Of a stretch of DNA of 64,000 nt, positions 36,721 through 49,100 are shown one piece after another. The DNA lies in NCBI GenBank assembly GCA_013399875.1, contig VXAZ01001765.1, forward strand, positions 285,913 through 349,912, in the 5' to 3' direction. This DNA is from Gymnorhina tibicen. Taxonomy: Eukaryota > Chordata > Aves > Passeriformes > Artamidae. Each line of letters starts with the position of its first letter. The stretch's first letter is position 1. The position numbers and the translations under genes were made by a program. Under the pieces are notes generated by a model that saw nothing but the letters and a program-made list of their open reading frames with translations, was not told where the DNA came from and did not search any database.

Positions 36721-39700
36721 TTTTGTAGAGGTTTCTGCTCCGAAGAGCTGTTGGCATAAAGCGCGTTTTCTCTTTGACACACAGTCAGGTTTCTGCAGAA
36801 CTGTATCTTTTTGTAACAGCCAGAATCTGAATGTGAGCAAACAAAATGTGTTCAATGCTAAATGCTCACTGTAAACTAATAACATAGGAATCACTGTACA
36901 GGATAGGTATGAGGAAAATAAATCCAAGTTTACAATTTCTTCTCCCCAAGAAACCCTTTCTCCAAGAACATACCTCGGTCAATGCAGTGAATGGGACTCC
37001 TATGGCAATAAGAAAGGAGGTTTGGTCCACCCTTTTCTCTTGGGTTTTCAGGATATTCTCCTGCTCCCTAGAGGCAGACATGACCAATTCACTGACCACA
37101 ACAACATCAAAAGAAACTATTACTTCATCCTTTCCAACATTTTAGTGATGTGTGCAATGGAATAGCTCTTTTCTGAGGTATTTTGGCCTCACAACCAAAT
37201 TCTTTACCAAGATCACTGTGTTTACATAGCCTTGGCAATTTAGTAGTATCTTTGTCCTTATGCAGGTGGACAGTGAAACACAAATGTTCTTATTCACTAA
37301 ATTATTTTTTAATAAACGGCAGTTGCATGGTTACTTTCAGCTCTCACAATTAACGTGCAGTTGCAGCCAGAGGAAGCTATTGTAACTGCACTGTGTGCCA
37401 ACAGCCTTCCTTCAAACAAACCTATGAGGGCTGGAAATCTAACACAATTTTAGTCCATAGCGTTCCAGATTAATTGAAAGAGAAGAAACCCCAGTGACAT
37501 AATTTTTCTATAAAAGGGGAGCACGGGAGAAAAAAAATCTTACAGAAGATTCAGATTTATGCTACAGATAAGTATTTTAAATTTTTTTAAAGGAAGGGTG
37601 ATGCTAAACTTGCCAGTTTTCAGGGTATGATGTAAGCCAGTGTTGCACATTTTCACTTTGTCAGATGTTCTTTGCACACCTTACAGTACAAAACTAAGTG
37701 CAGGTATAGAATACTGTATTCATTCCTGTCCATTTCTCAAATATTTTTGCTTATATGTAAACAGGTTTTTAACTGATTCATGCACAATATTACTTAAAAA
37801 TAATGGGGACATGAAGAGCATAACTTACCAGAAGCACTAAGCACAGCAGATTATGTCAATGGGAACTCTGTTAATCATCAGATTCTCTGATGGCTGAGCC
37901 CTGAATTCTATCTCTATGCCAGAATTTTATGTTTTAGAGGCTGCAGATTAGAAAACTTAAATGACAAACACTCCTAAGAATGATGCAGAAGCAACCCTAC
38001 CCCAGACGCAATCAAAATGCAGCTGACCATGGTCAGCACAAATTAAAGCATGTGTATGCACACACATATATTTATGCACATATATATGTGCATGTATGTG
38101 CTTGTGTGTGTATATATATGTGCATGTAGATATGTATATGTGTGTAGATATAATGTATCAATGTAAAAGATGTATTTATAGTCTTCATGCTGCTGAATGT
38201 GTCACTTTACAATTCGTAAATAGGTTTCTTGCAATACTTCAATATAAATGCTGATCAGGGTTTTACTTCAGGCATCTTTTTCAACACAAAAATCCTCTGA
38301 TCTTTTTTTTATTATTCCATATAATACTGTGCTGACCAGGAATATTTAGTCTGATATTTAACAATGGAATAGCAACATGAGATTCAGCTTATCTTCATCT
38401 ATGTAAGTTATTTTGTAAATTATCTGTAACATAATTTACTTATATATTGCTGTCATTGCTTGGATGAGACTGTCGTTTCATTTCTCACTGCAGCCTCATT
38501 TGTGTTATTTCAATGGTTTTTTCCACATCATTGCACTTTAATACAACCCATTTCACCATTTCCTTTTTTACTGCTGTTGTGAATTAGAAATTCAAAGTCA
38601 GAGGTCTCTACTGTAATTAATTTGAATAAATTTCAGCGCTTCTTGCTGAATGCCTTTATATAGACATGCTCTGGGGTTTATTTTGTCTCACAGTCTTGAA
38701 AGCCTTTTGTGGGTATCATATTAAAACAGAGAGAGGTTCTAGGATTTGGAACAGAAAACCAGATCTGTGGATTCAAATCCTCAGCCTGCTCATTCTGGGA
38801 CCATCTCAGCAAAACACCATTTCACCTTTGTGATCATGTCTCACTTAGAATCACTTGCCTGGCACTCGGGAATTAAAGCCTGTCTGCAGGCTGAGGATAA
38901 AAAATGAAAGCCAGTGCCAGGTAATTGGATTTATTCCCTTTTTCCCACACACCCTTTTCTGGAGGAAAGCACATCACTGTTGGGTTTTCCCAAAGAAAGC
39001 TGTGTATCCGTGGATCCTGTGGTATTAGCAGAGCAAGTTGGAGGTCTGCATCTGGCCACAGCTGGATGAGAAACCAGACACCATGTTCACCCTTGCTGCA
39101 TCTGAAGAGGAACATGCTTGTGCATTTGCTGATTGATGGCTTTAAGGACCATCATGCCATGGTAGGAGGTGAATGTCACACTGACTGGAGTGATTTGGGC
39201 TGAGCTGTTGGCCATGTGCATTACATGATCCAGTTACGGTGTTATTGAAACTTGATTGCTTTTTGTTTACTCTTGATCTTGTTATCAGAACAGCTCCCTC
39301 TGTAATAGGTAGTCCTACTTTTCTGAGCAAAAGGAGGTCCAACCTTTCTGAGTGGATCCACATCATACTTGTTAGAGCAAAAGAATGAACGAATTCCAGC
39401 CCAAAAGTACCTTAATAAAGAGTAAAAGTGACGGGTTTTCTGTATAAAAACCTAATAATGATTGGTTTCTTAGGTCACTGTCTCCAAGCTGGGGCACGGT
39501 GTTTCATAGATACAGAAGCAGTTTGCTAGCTGGAATATAAAACATTTTCTCCATCCTGCACAGATGTTGTCATTGAGCAAAACTGAGGAAGTTGGACCAT
39601 AACTCATTTACATCACTTAACTCAAAATGACTGGAACTCCCATTCCCTTTCTCAGTGATATGTTAGATGTTACTGTGAACTCCACTCTGAAGTTTGGAGT

Positions 39701-41280
39701 ATCCGCACAAGTCTCCAGAATTAGAAACCTCCCTAGATGTGTTTGGCCAGATCTGCCTGGTATAATGAAGCAACCCAAATTCAGGGGTGTTCAGGTAAAA
39801 TCAGGTAAAAATAATCAAATCCCTTAATTAAGGATGCAGGAATAGAAGAGATAAATTCTGTTGTTCCCCAAGACTTCGTGTAAACTGTGTTTAGAGATTG
39901 TATTACCAAAATAAGACATTTAGATACTGAAGTACCTTATCTGGGCTTTCATTTGAAAGGAGATGAATTTTTATTCATTCCCCATCCATTGACAGGACAG
40001 CAAGGTCCCCAACTACGTTTAAAAGACTATAGATTTGCTAGTGGTGCTGTTGTAGCTGTGATGGCCTCAGGACAGTCAAGAAAAGGTTTGTAGCAGAGTT
40101 AATATGTCTCAACTGAGATATGTGGCATTAAACAGACACACATTGGGGCACACTGCCTTTATTTTTCTTCCTTTATTCTCTCTATTTTCAGATATCCTTC
40201 TCAAGCAGTGAAGGAAGAGAGAAAGAAATAACCCACATCAAAACTAAAAAATATAACGTTAAGCAGAGCTTGTCACACAAAAAAACTGTCTTCCCATCTT
40301 CTCTTTCCTCTTTATGGGAATAATTGCTGTATGGGGATACAGAACTCTGTCAAACAGACAGATAATTTTCTCCTAGTAAGTGGTTCTATTTTGAGGTCTA
40401 AATCTCAAATAATTTGCTGTAAAGCTTAGCAGCATAATACTCATCTATTTATAGATTAGTATAACAGAAATGAGAAATTATTAACTTGCTCAAAGTCTTT
40501 GCTTTTAGTCAGTCTGATAAATGATTGATGGCAAGTTGCTATTGTAAATTCAAGAAGCAGACTGTTCCTAAAGCTTTCTTACCTAGACACAGCTTTGTTA
40601 GCTTACTCAAATGATCTCTGATAGCCTCTTCAAAATGGAATTAATATTGATTTATTTTTTAAATTGTCCTGAGTACTGACGAGAAAACTCATGTTGAAAT
40701 GACCAGTGACTTGTTGGATCAGATCAAACTGCCCAGTTCCCAATAGCTTCCATACATACCTTCTCTTCAGCCCAAAACATGAAACTAAAAATAACAAAAT
40801 TGTAAGAGCGCTTTTTTTAAAAATGCCAGCAGGAAACAAAGCAAATATAAAGAAGGACATGTTCTGAGACAACATCATGTCTTCAGGCTCATGTTTCTGC
40901 TTTAGATTTTATTTCATATTGTTAACATTTTTCATGTTTAATTTTTAAACTTTCTTATTTTTTTAAATAAAAACTTTGGCACATCAAAAAATATCCTAAA
41001 TCATATTTTCTAAAGAGCTATTCCCAGACTGATTCTAGTAACACCCATGAGCAGCAGGGGTACATGTTTGCATTAATATATATTAATTTTCAATTGAGCA
41101 ACAGTTCATTTTTCTTGGAATTGCTCAGAAAACATAAGCCAAAGCTGAAGCCTGCACTGGCAAGGAGATTCATAGAGCAGAACTACAGGGCCGAGCTCAT
41201 GAACTAGAGCAAGACCACACAAGAAGGAAAAGTAGCACACAGGGATCTTCTGGGGAAGACAAAGCAAACTGTTTGCTCCT
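36721..41280. other. intergenic region between MCF2L and the ERVL-like provirus
   Basis: No gene was recognised. Open frames are short and lack splice context or domain similarity. It contains a TG/TATA-type microsatellite (38050-38160). It could include an extended MCF2L 3' UTR; an AATAAA occurs near 40965. Confidence 0.6.
38050..38160. repeat. imperfect (TATG)/(TG) microsatellite
   Basis: About 110 bases of alternating purine-pyrimidine sequence (tgtgtatgcacacacatata and similar), interrupted. Confidence 0.85.
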
Positions 41281-41853
41281 CTGGCTGGTTTAACCCCAAC
41301 CAGGAGATGACCACCATGCAGCTGCTCACTCCCACCACCCAGTGGGCTGGGGAGCAGAATCAGGAACAGAAAAGTAAAACTTGTGGGTTGAGATGAGAAC
41401 ATTTTAATAATTGAAACAAAGTAAAATATAATAATACTAATGATAATAAACTAAATTATACCACTACTAGTAAGAGACAGAGAGAAAAAATCCAAGAAAG
41501 GACAAATGATGACTATACAATTGCTCAGAACCTGATGACCAGTGCCCAGCCCAGCCCTGAGCAGCAATCATCCCCTTCCAGGTAACTCTTCCACTTTATA
41601 TACCGGGCATGACTTCTAAGAAAGGAATATCCCTTTGGCCAGTTTGGGTCATCTGTCCTGGCCATACTCCCTCATGGCTTCTGGTGCAGCTGCTTACTGG
41701 CAGAGCATGAAACTCAAAAAAAAGTCCCTCACTTAGAGAGCACTACTGAGCAACAGCCAAAACATCAGTGTGTTATCATTATTCTCATACTGATTCCAAA
41801 AAGCCCAGCATTGCATTGAAGAAGAAAATTCTGTCCCAGCTGAAACCAGAACA
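41281..41853 (-). mobile_element. 3' LTR of the ERVL-like provirus
   Basis: 573 bp. On the minus strand it begins TGTTCTGGTTTCAGCTGG, has TATATAAA near 41595-41602 and ends close to the GGGGTTAAACCAG motif near 41290. Confidence 0.88.
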
Positions 41854-42328
41854 GTATCCAACCCTTATTCCATACCACTTGTGTCATGCCAGGTCCCACA
41901 CTTCCAAATACCCCATCACCTTTTCCATCTTTTGATAGATCTTCACACAGATACCGTTCCCTCAGTCTATAGGCCATCCTTATAAAAGTCCACTGAATTC
42001 AATCAATCCATGACCCTGGTCCTCATCTGTCATCATAATTTTTCAGGGCAGGAAATACAGCACGTGGTGTTGGATTGTTGCATGCTGAAAGCGGTTCTGA
42101 TTCCACCATCACTGCACAACCATCAGTTGCATGGTGTGAAGAGGGGACCCTTCCTTGGAACCTCCAATGCAGCACGGGTAACCAGGGTGCCAGGAGGAGC
42201 TGTGCTTAAGTACCGATCACTTCCAAAGCCGCTTAAACGCCTTCATAAGCTGCCAGGAGCTCTTTATCAGTTACAGTATTGTAGGCTTTCGATCCTCTGG
42301 ACTCAGTGTGGCTCCAAAAGTGTATGGA
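41854..42328 (-). mobile_element. unclassified 3' internal segment of the provirus
   Basis: Sequence between the RT fragment and the 3' LTR. It has many stops on the minus strand and no recognisable retroviral domain, and may be scrambled pol or 3' non-coding sequence. Confidence 0.45.
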
Positions 42329-42960
42329 TCAATCTTGAGTCTCCCCTGGTACTTTCTGCCAGAGGCTCCAGGCAGGACTGTCTTCCCTGTCTGTGGTGTA
42401 AAGCACATTCTTTACATCTTGCCCTGTTCCGACTGGCTCAAGGGCTACATCATGAACTATCATTTGCTTGACTTGTCCAAAGGCTTGTTGCTCAGGGCCC
42501 CAGTTGAAATCATTCTTCCTGGTCACTTGATAGAGAGGGCTGACAGTCAAACTGCAGTTTGGAATGAGCATTCTCCAGAAACCTGCAGTGCCTAAGAAAG
42601 CTTGTATTTCTTTCCTGTTAGTTGGTGGAGACATTGCTGTTATTTTATGATCACATCCATTGGGATGTAGCAACACCCATCTCACTGTTTTATTCCCTAA
42701 AGCTGAATCTCCTGTGCAGGTCCCTTGACCTTTGTTTTATGGCAAAATTGCCTTTCAGAACTATTTAGACTGGTTTCTTCCCTTTCTCAAAAACTTCTGC
42801 TGTATCACCCCACACGAGGATATCATCAAGATACTGCAGGTGTTCTGGAGCTTCACCCTGTTCTGGTGCCTCTTGGTCTATCCACGGCAGATGGTGGGGC
42901 TGTGCTTCCAGCCCACAGTTTCAGGTGTGCTGGACATCCCTCCAAGTGAAATCAGCTGGA
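42329..42960 (-). pseudogene. broken reverse-transcriptase fragment of the ERVL-like pol gene
   Basis: The minus strand encodes a YLDD active-site motif (42822-42833) within an RT palm-like stretch. Downstream, a separate open segment of about 118 residues (42329-42685) resembles the RT thumb/connection region. The two segments are in different frames with stops between them, so at least one frameshift has occurred. RNase H and integrase are not recognisable. Non-functional. Confidence 0.85.
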
Positions 42961-43075
42961 GTGTGAGTAGCCCCAGCGCTCGTTAACAGAATTTGTGTAG
43001 CTTGAGAGCCTGTTGCTGGAATTTGAATCCCTTTCCTCCTCCTTCGCGTAGCAGTGCTTGTCATGGGGTTTGGGG

Positions 43076-43330
43076 CTAGGTGTAATTATTAATAGTTCCC
43101 AGCAGATGGCTCCCGAAATACAAAGGAGACAGCGATGCTGAGAACTCACACTGGGTTCGTTTCGCAGCCAGGGATTCTAGCAGATCAAAAGCCGATACTA
43201 GGAAGTACAACAGAACCCAGGCCCCGAAGGCGACAAGCACCAAAACAGCAAACAAATGCTGCAAGTAAGGTATTGCATAACACAACCCCGAGAACAAGCA
43301 CAACCACTCTGGTTGCAAATAAATCAGCAT
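43076..43330 (-). pseudogene. small hydrophobic leader ORF of the ERVL-like provirus
   Basis: An uninterrupted 84-codon frame starts about 120 bases inside the 5' LTR. Its middle is strongly hydrophobic (for example LFAVLVLVAFGAWVLLYFLV), as in a membrane segment. I do not recognise it as gag. Whether it was ever translated is unknown. Confidence 0.45.
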
Positions 43331-43450
43331 TGTGACCAGTGATTATTAAACCAATGCAATGAAGGCTTATAATAAACTTGTTTTAATACTCTCCGGTCAG
43401 ATCAGACATCATCTCAGCTTTCCAGGCCCTACATTGAGCACCAAGGGGAC

Positions 43451-44023
43451 TTTCATGGTTTAATCCCAGACACCAGCTAAGTACCAGGCTCGCTCAATGC
43501 CAACCTCCCCAGGAGATGAGGAGGAGAATCAGGAAAAACAGGTTGAAATAAGAACAGTGTCATAATTGAAGCAAAGTAAAATATAATAATATTAATAATA
43601 CTAATGTAATAGTATTAGTAGTATAAAAAGCAGAGACATGGAGAGGAAAAACCCAAGAGAAACAAGTGATGCACAACACAATTGCTCGCCACCCACTGAC
43701 CAATGCCCACCCTATTTCCCAGCAATGATCATCCCCTCCCAGCCGACTCCCCCCAGTTTATGTACTGAGCATGACATTCTATTTTATGGAATATCCCTTT
43801 GGCCAGTTTCGGTCACCTGTCCTGGCCATGCTGTCTCGTTGCTTTTTGTGTAGCTCCACACTGGCAGAGGATGAGACACTGTAAAGACCCTGACAGGAGA
43901 AGCACTGCTCAGCAACAGCTGAAACATCAGTGTGTTATCATTATCCTCACACTGAATCCAAACCACAGCACTGTACGAGCTGCTGAGAAGAAAATTAACT
44001 CTACGCCAGCTCAAACCAGGACA
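43451..44023 (-). mobile_element. 5' LTR of the ERVL-like provirus
   Basis: 573 bp. On the minus strand it begins TGTCCTGGTTTGAGCTGG. It has a mutated TATA-like box near 43757 and AT-rich trinucleotide sequence near 43590. It aligns along its length with the other LTR but with many substitutions. Confidence 0.88.
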
Positions 44024-45960
44024 TTTGGGGCCTAAGACTGTAAGGAAGGGGAGCTCTTCTTTAAAAACACAGCTCTTTAAGCAACGAAGTTAGTAGGAAA
44101 CTACTTCAGCCCAGCTGAAGTTAGTAGGAAACACCTTTGTGATGAGATCTGTCAGTATGAAGTTCTTAAAGAGCTGTAATGTAGTCCTGGGAGTGCTGAA
44201 TCCTCAGTGACCCTTCTCAGGTTCATCCCGATGGAGCCTAATTGCATTAATTTTCTTGGAAGAAGGACAGTCCCTATATGAACTAACTCTTGTTCCCAGC
44301 ACTTGGGCTGCTTCCTGGGCTCTAAAAATAACTGTTTGGCTGTATTCCCAAGAAATAAAAGCAAAACCTCTCTGGTTTAAGGGATGCCAGCAGAGGAAGG
44401 AAGGCAAAAGGAAAATACTGCATCAGACTCCTACAGAATCTGCACATTACAAAGAAGGCAGAGGTTGCAGAGGTGCTGCAATGCCACTGTGGAGTGGCAG
44501 CCACCCCACCCTCTCTGGCAGGGAGATGCCCACCCAGAATAAGGAAACGAAGGGAGTGGAGGGCATAGGTGCAGACTCAGGCTGGCCTCAGGCAGAGAAG
44601 GCAGAACTTCATTCTCTGATCTGCGTGACTCATGCAGCTAGATGGGGCTAGATCTTTTCCAAGAAGATGAGATAAAAATAAATTTTCAAGCTTAGGTTTG
44701 GTCTTGCTAATCTGAAAATGCACTTGCTATTTTCAACTCACTGCCGCAGGCAAGTGAAGAAGGAGTAAGGGTTATGTTGACAGGCTGTGAGGTATGGAGA
44801 GGGTTCCCAAAAAGCAGCATAGGGCTGCTGTATCTTCTTTTGCATTCCAGTAACTGGCCTCCTTCCTCTGCCTGGGACAGGACATGCCATCTGTTCCCAG
44901 CTGTCCCAGGGACTGGGCTGCTGGGAATTAGCCAGGCTGTGATCCAGAGGAGTGCCTGGATACTGCCTCTTGGGAAAGTGTTTTCAAAGCAGAATATCCA
45001 GCTGCGTGTACTGCCCCTGAACAACAGGACTGCATGGAAACAACAGCCAGGAGCCTGACTTGCCTAAGCAATCACAACTTCTGCGGGGAGTTATGCTGAG
45101 CATTGGCAGCAAAGTAAAAATCCAGCTGTTGATTTCCTTTGCTGTAGCATTCAGGTGCAGGGCTCACCCTCCTTCCTTTCCATGCAGGAAGGGGAGAGCA
45201 GCCTGGAAAACACTCCAGCCTTCAGGCAATGCTTCACTTCTCATGGACAAACATGCTCTTTACCTTGCTGCTATCTTAAGTAAATATTTCCCCAAGAATG
45301 TTGTCAGCTCTCCAGTCTGATGCCATTAATTGATTTCCATTAAATCAGGGGACTGCTTATGTTCCAGATAAAACACTGTCTGCGGAGTGGCCCCTCAAGG
45401 CCCTGTAGTTACCAATGAAGTACAACATGGATCAGCTCAGTGCCACTTCCAGCTGGTACAACCTGTGCAGGCCACGTGGGTCTGGCAGCAAAGATGGAGA
45501 GAAACAGTGTAGGGTGTCTCTTGCTGGTTAATTAGTGTCTCCAAGCAAATTCAGGCAGAAGTGCAGAGTTTCAACTGGTGATAAAAAAATGGGAATAGAT
45601 GCCAGTGATACAATCATACTCAAAAGCATTGAAAGGCCATATCTTGACTGCTGATGCAAGAGAAGTATCACAACACTGCTCTCTGCATGTGGTGCTATGT
45701 GGCCAAGTTAATGCCTGTCCTATGGATTCGGGGTCCCAGCGCTCATGTTTCTCATGGAAAAGGTGTATTAAATGGAAAATGCAGGGCCGGGGGCAGTAGC
45801 CTGTGTAATCAGCAGAGCCTTTGCACAGGTCAGGAGAGCACACTTCAAAACGGAGCTCCCTGCTTGTGTGAAAAGCTCTGCTCAGCTCGCCAGGTTGTCA
45901 TGGATCTTTTGCTGCTTCCATGACTTGCCAGCCCCTCCTCTGGCTCCAAGCATTTGAAGC
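44024..45960. other. intergenic region between the provirus and F7
   Basis: No gene recognised. It contains a 16-bp direct repeat (gaagttagtaggaaac at 44086 and 44117). Open frames on both strands are short and without family resemblance. Confidence 0.6.
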
Positions 45961-45964
45961 TGAG

Positions 45965-45979
45965 CCCTTTGGCCAAACA
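45965..45979 (+). promoter_or_regulatory. F7 proximal promoter, HNF4-like CTTTGGCC site
   Basis: ccctttggccaaaca lies 54-68 bases before the F7 start codon. Human F7 is known to need an HNF4 site with an ACTTTG core at a similar distance. The flanking atgtcaata (45992-46000) and ttcatcatg at the start codon also look colinear with the human promoter as I recall it. No TATA box is visible. Confidence 0.55.
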
Positions 45980-46032
45980 GTCCTTGCTGAAATGTCAATA
46001 CGCTACCGGGACACTGGCTCGCAGGGTTCATC

Positions 46033-46102
46033 ATGATTTCCAGGCAGTGTGTGGCTTTGTTCCTCTGCTTTCTGCTACTGATCCCTCTTTCTCTGGATGC
46101 AG
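46033..46102 (+). CDS. F7: F7 exon 1 (signal peptide)
   Basis: [20 protein letters not shown] and three further residues; 70 bases ending in phase 1, donor gtatgt. Confidence 0.93.
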
Positions 46103-49100
46103 GTATGTTGTAGGGTATGTCTGTAATTATGTTTACTGGCAATGGACCTCTTTCCTGTTACTGAAATGATTTCCACTACAAATTTTGAGCGCTGTTGCGT
46201 GTTTGTCCTGTCTCCTGCTGTGCCTGTGCATTATTCTAAAGCTTTTATTTACTCTCAGCAATGGCTCCATGCACTTGTTCTGCCAACTATGGAAAAGCAC
46301 CTCTAGACTGCTAAATTAATTTATTATTTTGGTGCACAGACAGCAGGCAATCCACCAGCTGTCTACATGAAGAAAGGCACTGGGATTTACTGTTATTTCA
46401 TATAGAACTGGGGCATTTTTCAAAGCAAAGCATCAATAGCCTGTCATTCAGCTGATGAGTAATTAAGGAGGGGGGGATCCACCCTGTTTCAGCAGCAGTA
46501 GAAGGCAGAGAGGAGGTAGCTCTTCAGTTGCTCAGTATGAGCCAAAAACCAGCTCCCATATTAAGAAAGGAGATCCAGTGGTCTCAGATTCCACGTTAGC
46601 CATTGACTAATGGGTCTCCTGTGGTGCAGTGATGAAAGGTGGAAAAATAGGTAGCAAAATCAGAAGTGATCCAATACAAATAAGTGGATAATGCCAAAAT
46701 AAGAGTGGATGGACGTCCCCAGCCATGTGCTTGTCCCCAGCCATGTGCTCAGGCACGCTCCTCTGTCAGACTCTGTACCCAAGCACTGATGCATGTGCCA
46801 TGTATCTGCAGTATAAGGTTAATTAAAACCCTTTAAGGAAAGCCATATCAAATGCATACAGCCTGACTGAAATCAAGGTAGAAAGACCCAGCTGACATTC
46901 CTATAATGACCAAATGTTTATGAAGCACCCAGGGATAACTTCAGTGCACGCCACACAATACTTTACTCCTCTAAGTAACTTTGAAATACAGGGGGAAATT
47001 ACCACTGGTCTGCATGTAATCATGCAAATATCCTGAATTAGACACAAATGTTTATGCAGACACCTCACATCACTTCAGACTGGAATAAACCCTCTCAGCA
47101 TCTATGTTTGGGTGTATATTGGTGGGGACACACAAGTCTGTCCTTCAGCATCCCTCAGGGCCCTTCTAGCAGGTAAAAGATAACTTCCACTCTTTCAGAG
47201 AGAATGTCCTGGGGAAGGGCAGAAGATACACATCAAATCTCCCAGCTCAATCCCCAAATCTACCCACAAGCAGAGGTAAAATAGTTAAAGTGCTGAAATG
47301 TAAGCTGTTGGCATGAAGCTCCAGAAGCTCCCGTACTGACATAAAGGAGAAAAAAAAAAGAAAAAAGAATAATTTCAAGACATTTTCTGTGTAGTGCATG
47401 GAGCAAAAGTACACATCAGCACTCGAACTTCTTGTTCCTTATCCTGAATTATACCGGGAGAGCACTGTGTGATGTGCTTATGTCCTGAGGCTGAGGAGCA
47501 GGTCAGCATGGTAACAATGACATTATTGTTCCCAGTGCACACTTCTGCCAGTTGCAAATTGATGCAGTTCTAGGAAATGAGCTCTGCTGATGCCTGCTAT
47601 CAAACCTTTGCACCCAATGTCTTTCCAAAGCATGGTAGAGACACACAGGAAGATCCCTTCATGGCTGTAGTCTGTGGTGATGGCAGGAGCTAGGAGCCAT
47701 TCACAGGCTCCACTAGGAAATGCAATCAGCATTGTCTAGCCTTTCTGTGTACCTTATTCACAGAAGAAAACTAAAGATAATATATTAAAGCAGTGGTTCT
47801 TTAATTGTGGTCTACTAGTGGTGGGATAAATCCCTTCTTCATGTCCAGTAAGTGGAGGGGTGTGAATTAACATATGACTGTGGATGAAGGCTTGACTGTG
47901 GTCCACCTGTCACTGTGACTGACTGGATCAAGTACAGAAAAATCAGATTCTGCCACGTACACCAGCGCTAGATAAAGTGGCACAGGCTTTGCAGCTGCTA
48001 CAGCTGTAAGCAACTGCTGCACATGTTAAGATGCATATGACATGCAGCAGTACCTTAGGAGTCACTGACATATATACCACGCACACACACACACAGAGCA
48101 CTGCTGTAACACGCCGTCTTCTCCTAAGCTCCGGGATCTCCAAAATTCCTGTGTTATCACTCTACCTGTGAGGCAGGCCAGAGAAAGGAGACTCTTTCAC
48201 ATTTGCCCATTTCTCTTCTAAAGTGTCTCAGAAAAAGCTTGGGAAGCAGAAAAGCTGTCAGGGGAAATCATCCTCCCATCCTCTGGCAAGCCCAGCTGTA
48301 TGACAAACTGAACGTGCTGCTGTTTTTCAGTCTTTCTAAAGAAGGAAGAGGCAAGCAGCATTCTGCAAAGGCAAAGACGAGCCAACAGCATCTTTGAAGA
48401 GATAAAACTGGGGTCACTAGAACGAGAATGCATAGAAGAAAAGTGTTCCTATGAGGAAGCAAGAGAGATTTACCATAATGTTGAAAGGACAGTAAGTAAC
48501 ACAGGGCTGGGTGAGCACTCATTGTCATAAGGACTCTTCCTACTCAAGGGTGTGCTTTGACACTTTAAACCACCAGAGTTAAAAAAGCACTTTGTGTCCT
48601 GCTGTTTGCATTTTTCTTTTATATTTACAGGGGTGCACAGCAGCAGTGAGCTGCAGGATGGCACACTGCATGGGCAATCCCAGGAAGTACCCATCTAGGG
48701 GACGGTGGCAAAATGGATGCTCTCTAAGTCATCTCCCCAAGTCCCCAGTAATGCCTGCCCTGACAATACTTTAAATTATTGTATCGTGCAACACCTTTTT
48801 CAGTCAATCCCACCTCAACTATACAGAGCTTACTTATGGATGATCCATTTATGTGTATTAAACAAGGCCCTTCTGTATTAGTATATGAAAATAATGTACA
48901 TCTAGAAAATAGAATATTTTATGAATATTAACTGTCACAAACTATAAAGGCAGAAGCAGCATCACTCTTACTGTCTGTAACCCATCCTGAGCAACAAGGG
49001 CATAAGGCTTGAGTTGATTTTTCTTTAATTAAATCTTGCATCTTTTTCTTCCAGGAAGAGTTCTGGCGCACCTATTCCGGTACGATCATTCAGGATGTTC

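Larger units (their letters stand above)
41281..44023 (-). mobile_element. internally deleted ERVL-like endogenous retrovirus
   Basis: Two same-orientation LTRs of equal length enclose about 1.6 kb of internal sequence. Read on the minus strand, this runs from the 5' LTR through a leader with a small hydrophobic ORF and a reverse-transcriptase fragment to a short unclassified segment and the 3' LTR. No gag, protease, RNase H, integrase or env was recognised, so it is a defective relic. Assignment to ERVL rests on the LTR type and pol character recalled from bird genomes. No matching target duplication is visible at the outer ends. Confidence 0.85.

Noticed and set aside
36445..36927. 160-codon minus-strand frame over the MCF2L 3' end
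   Set aside because: Antisense to the terminal coding exon and 3' UTR; no family resemblance.
42010..42595. 153- and 95-codon plus-strand frames around 42.3 kb
   Set aside because: They are antisense to the retroviral pol fragment, whose minus-strand translation shows the RT motif.
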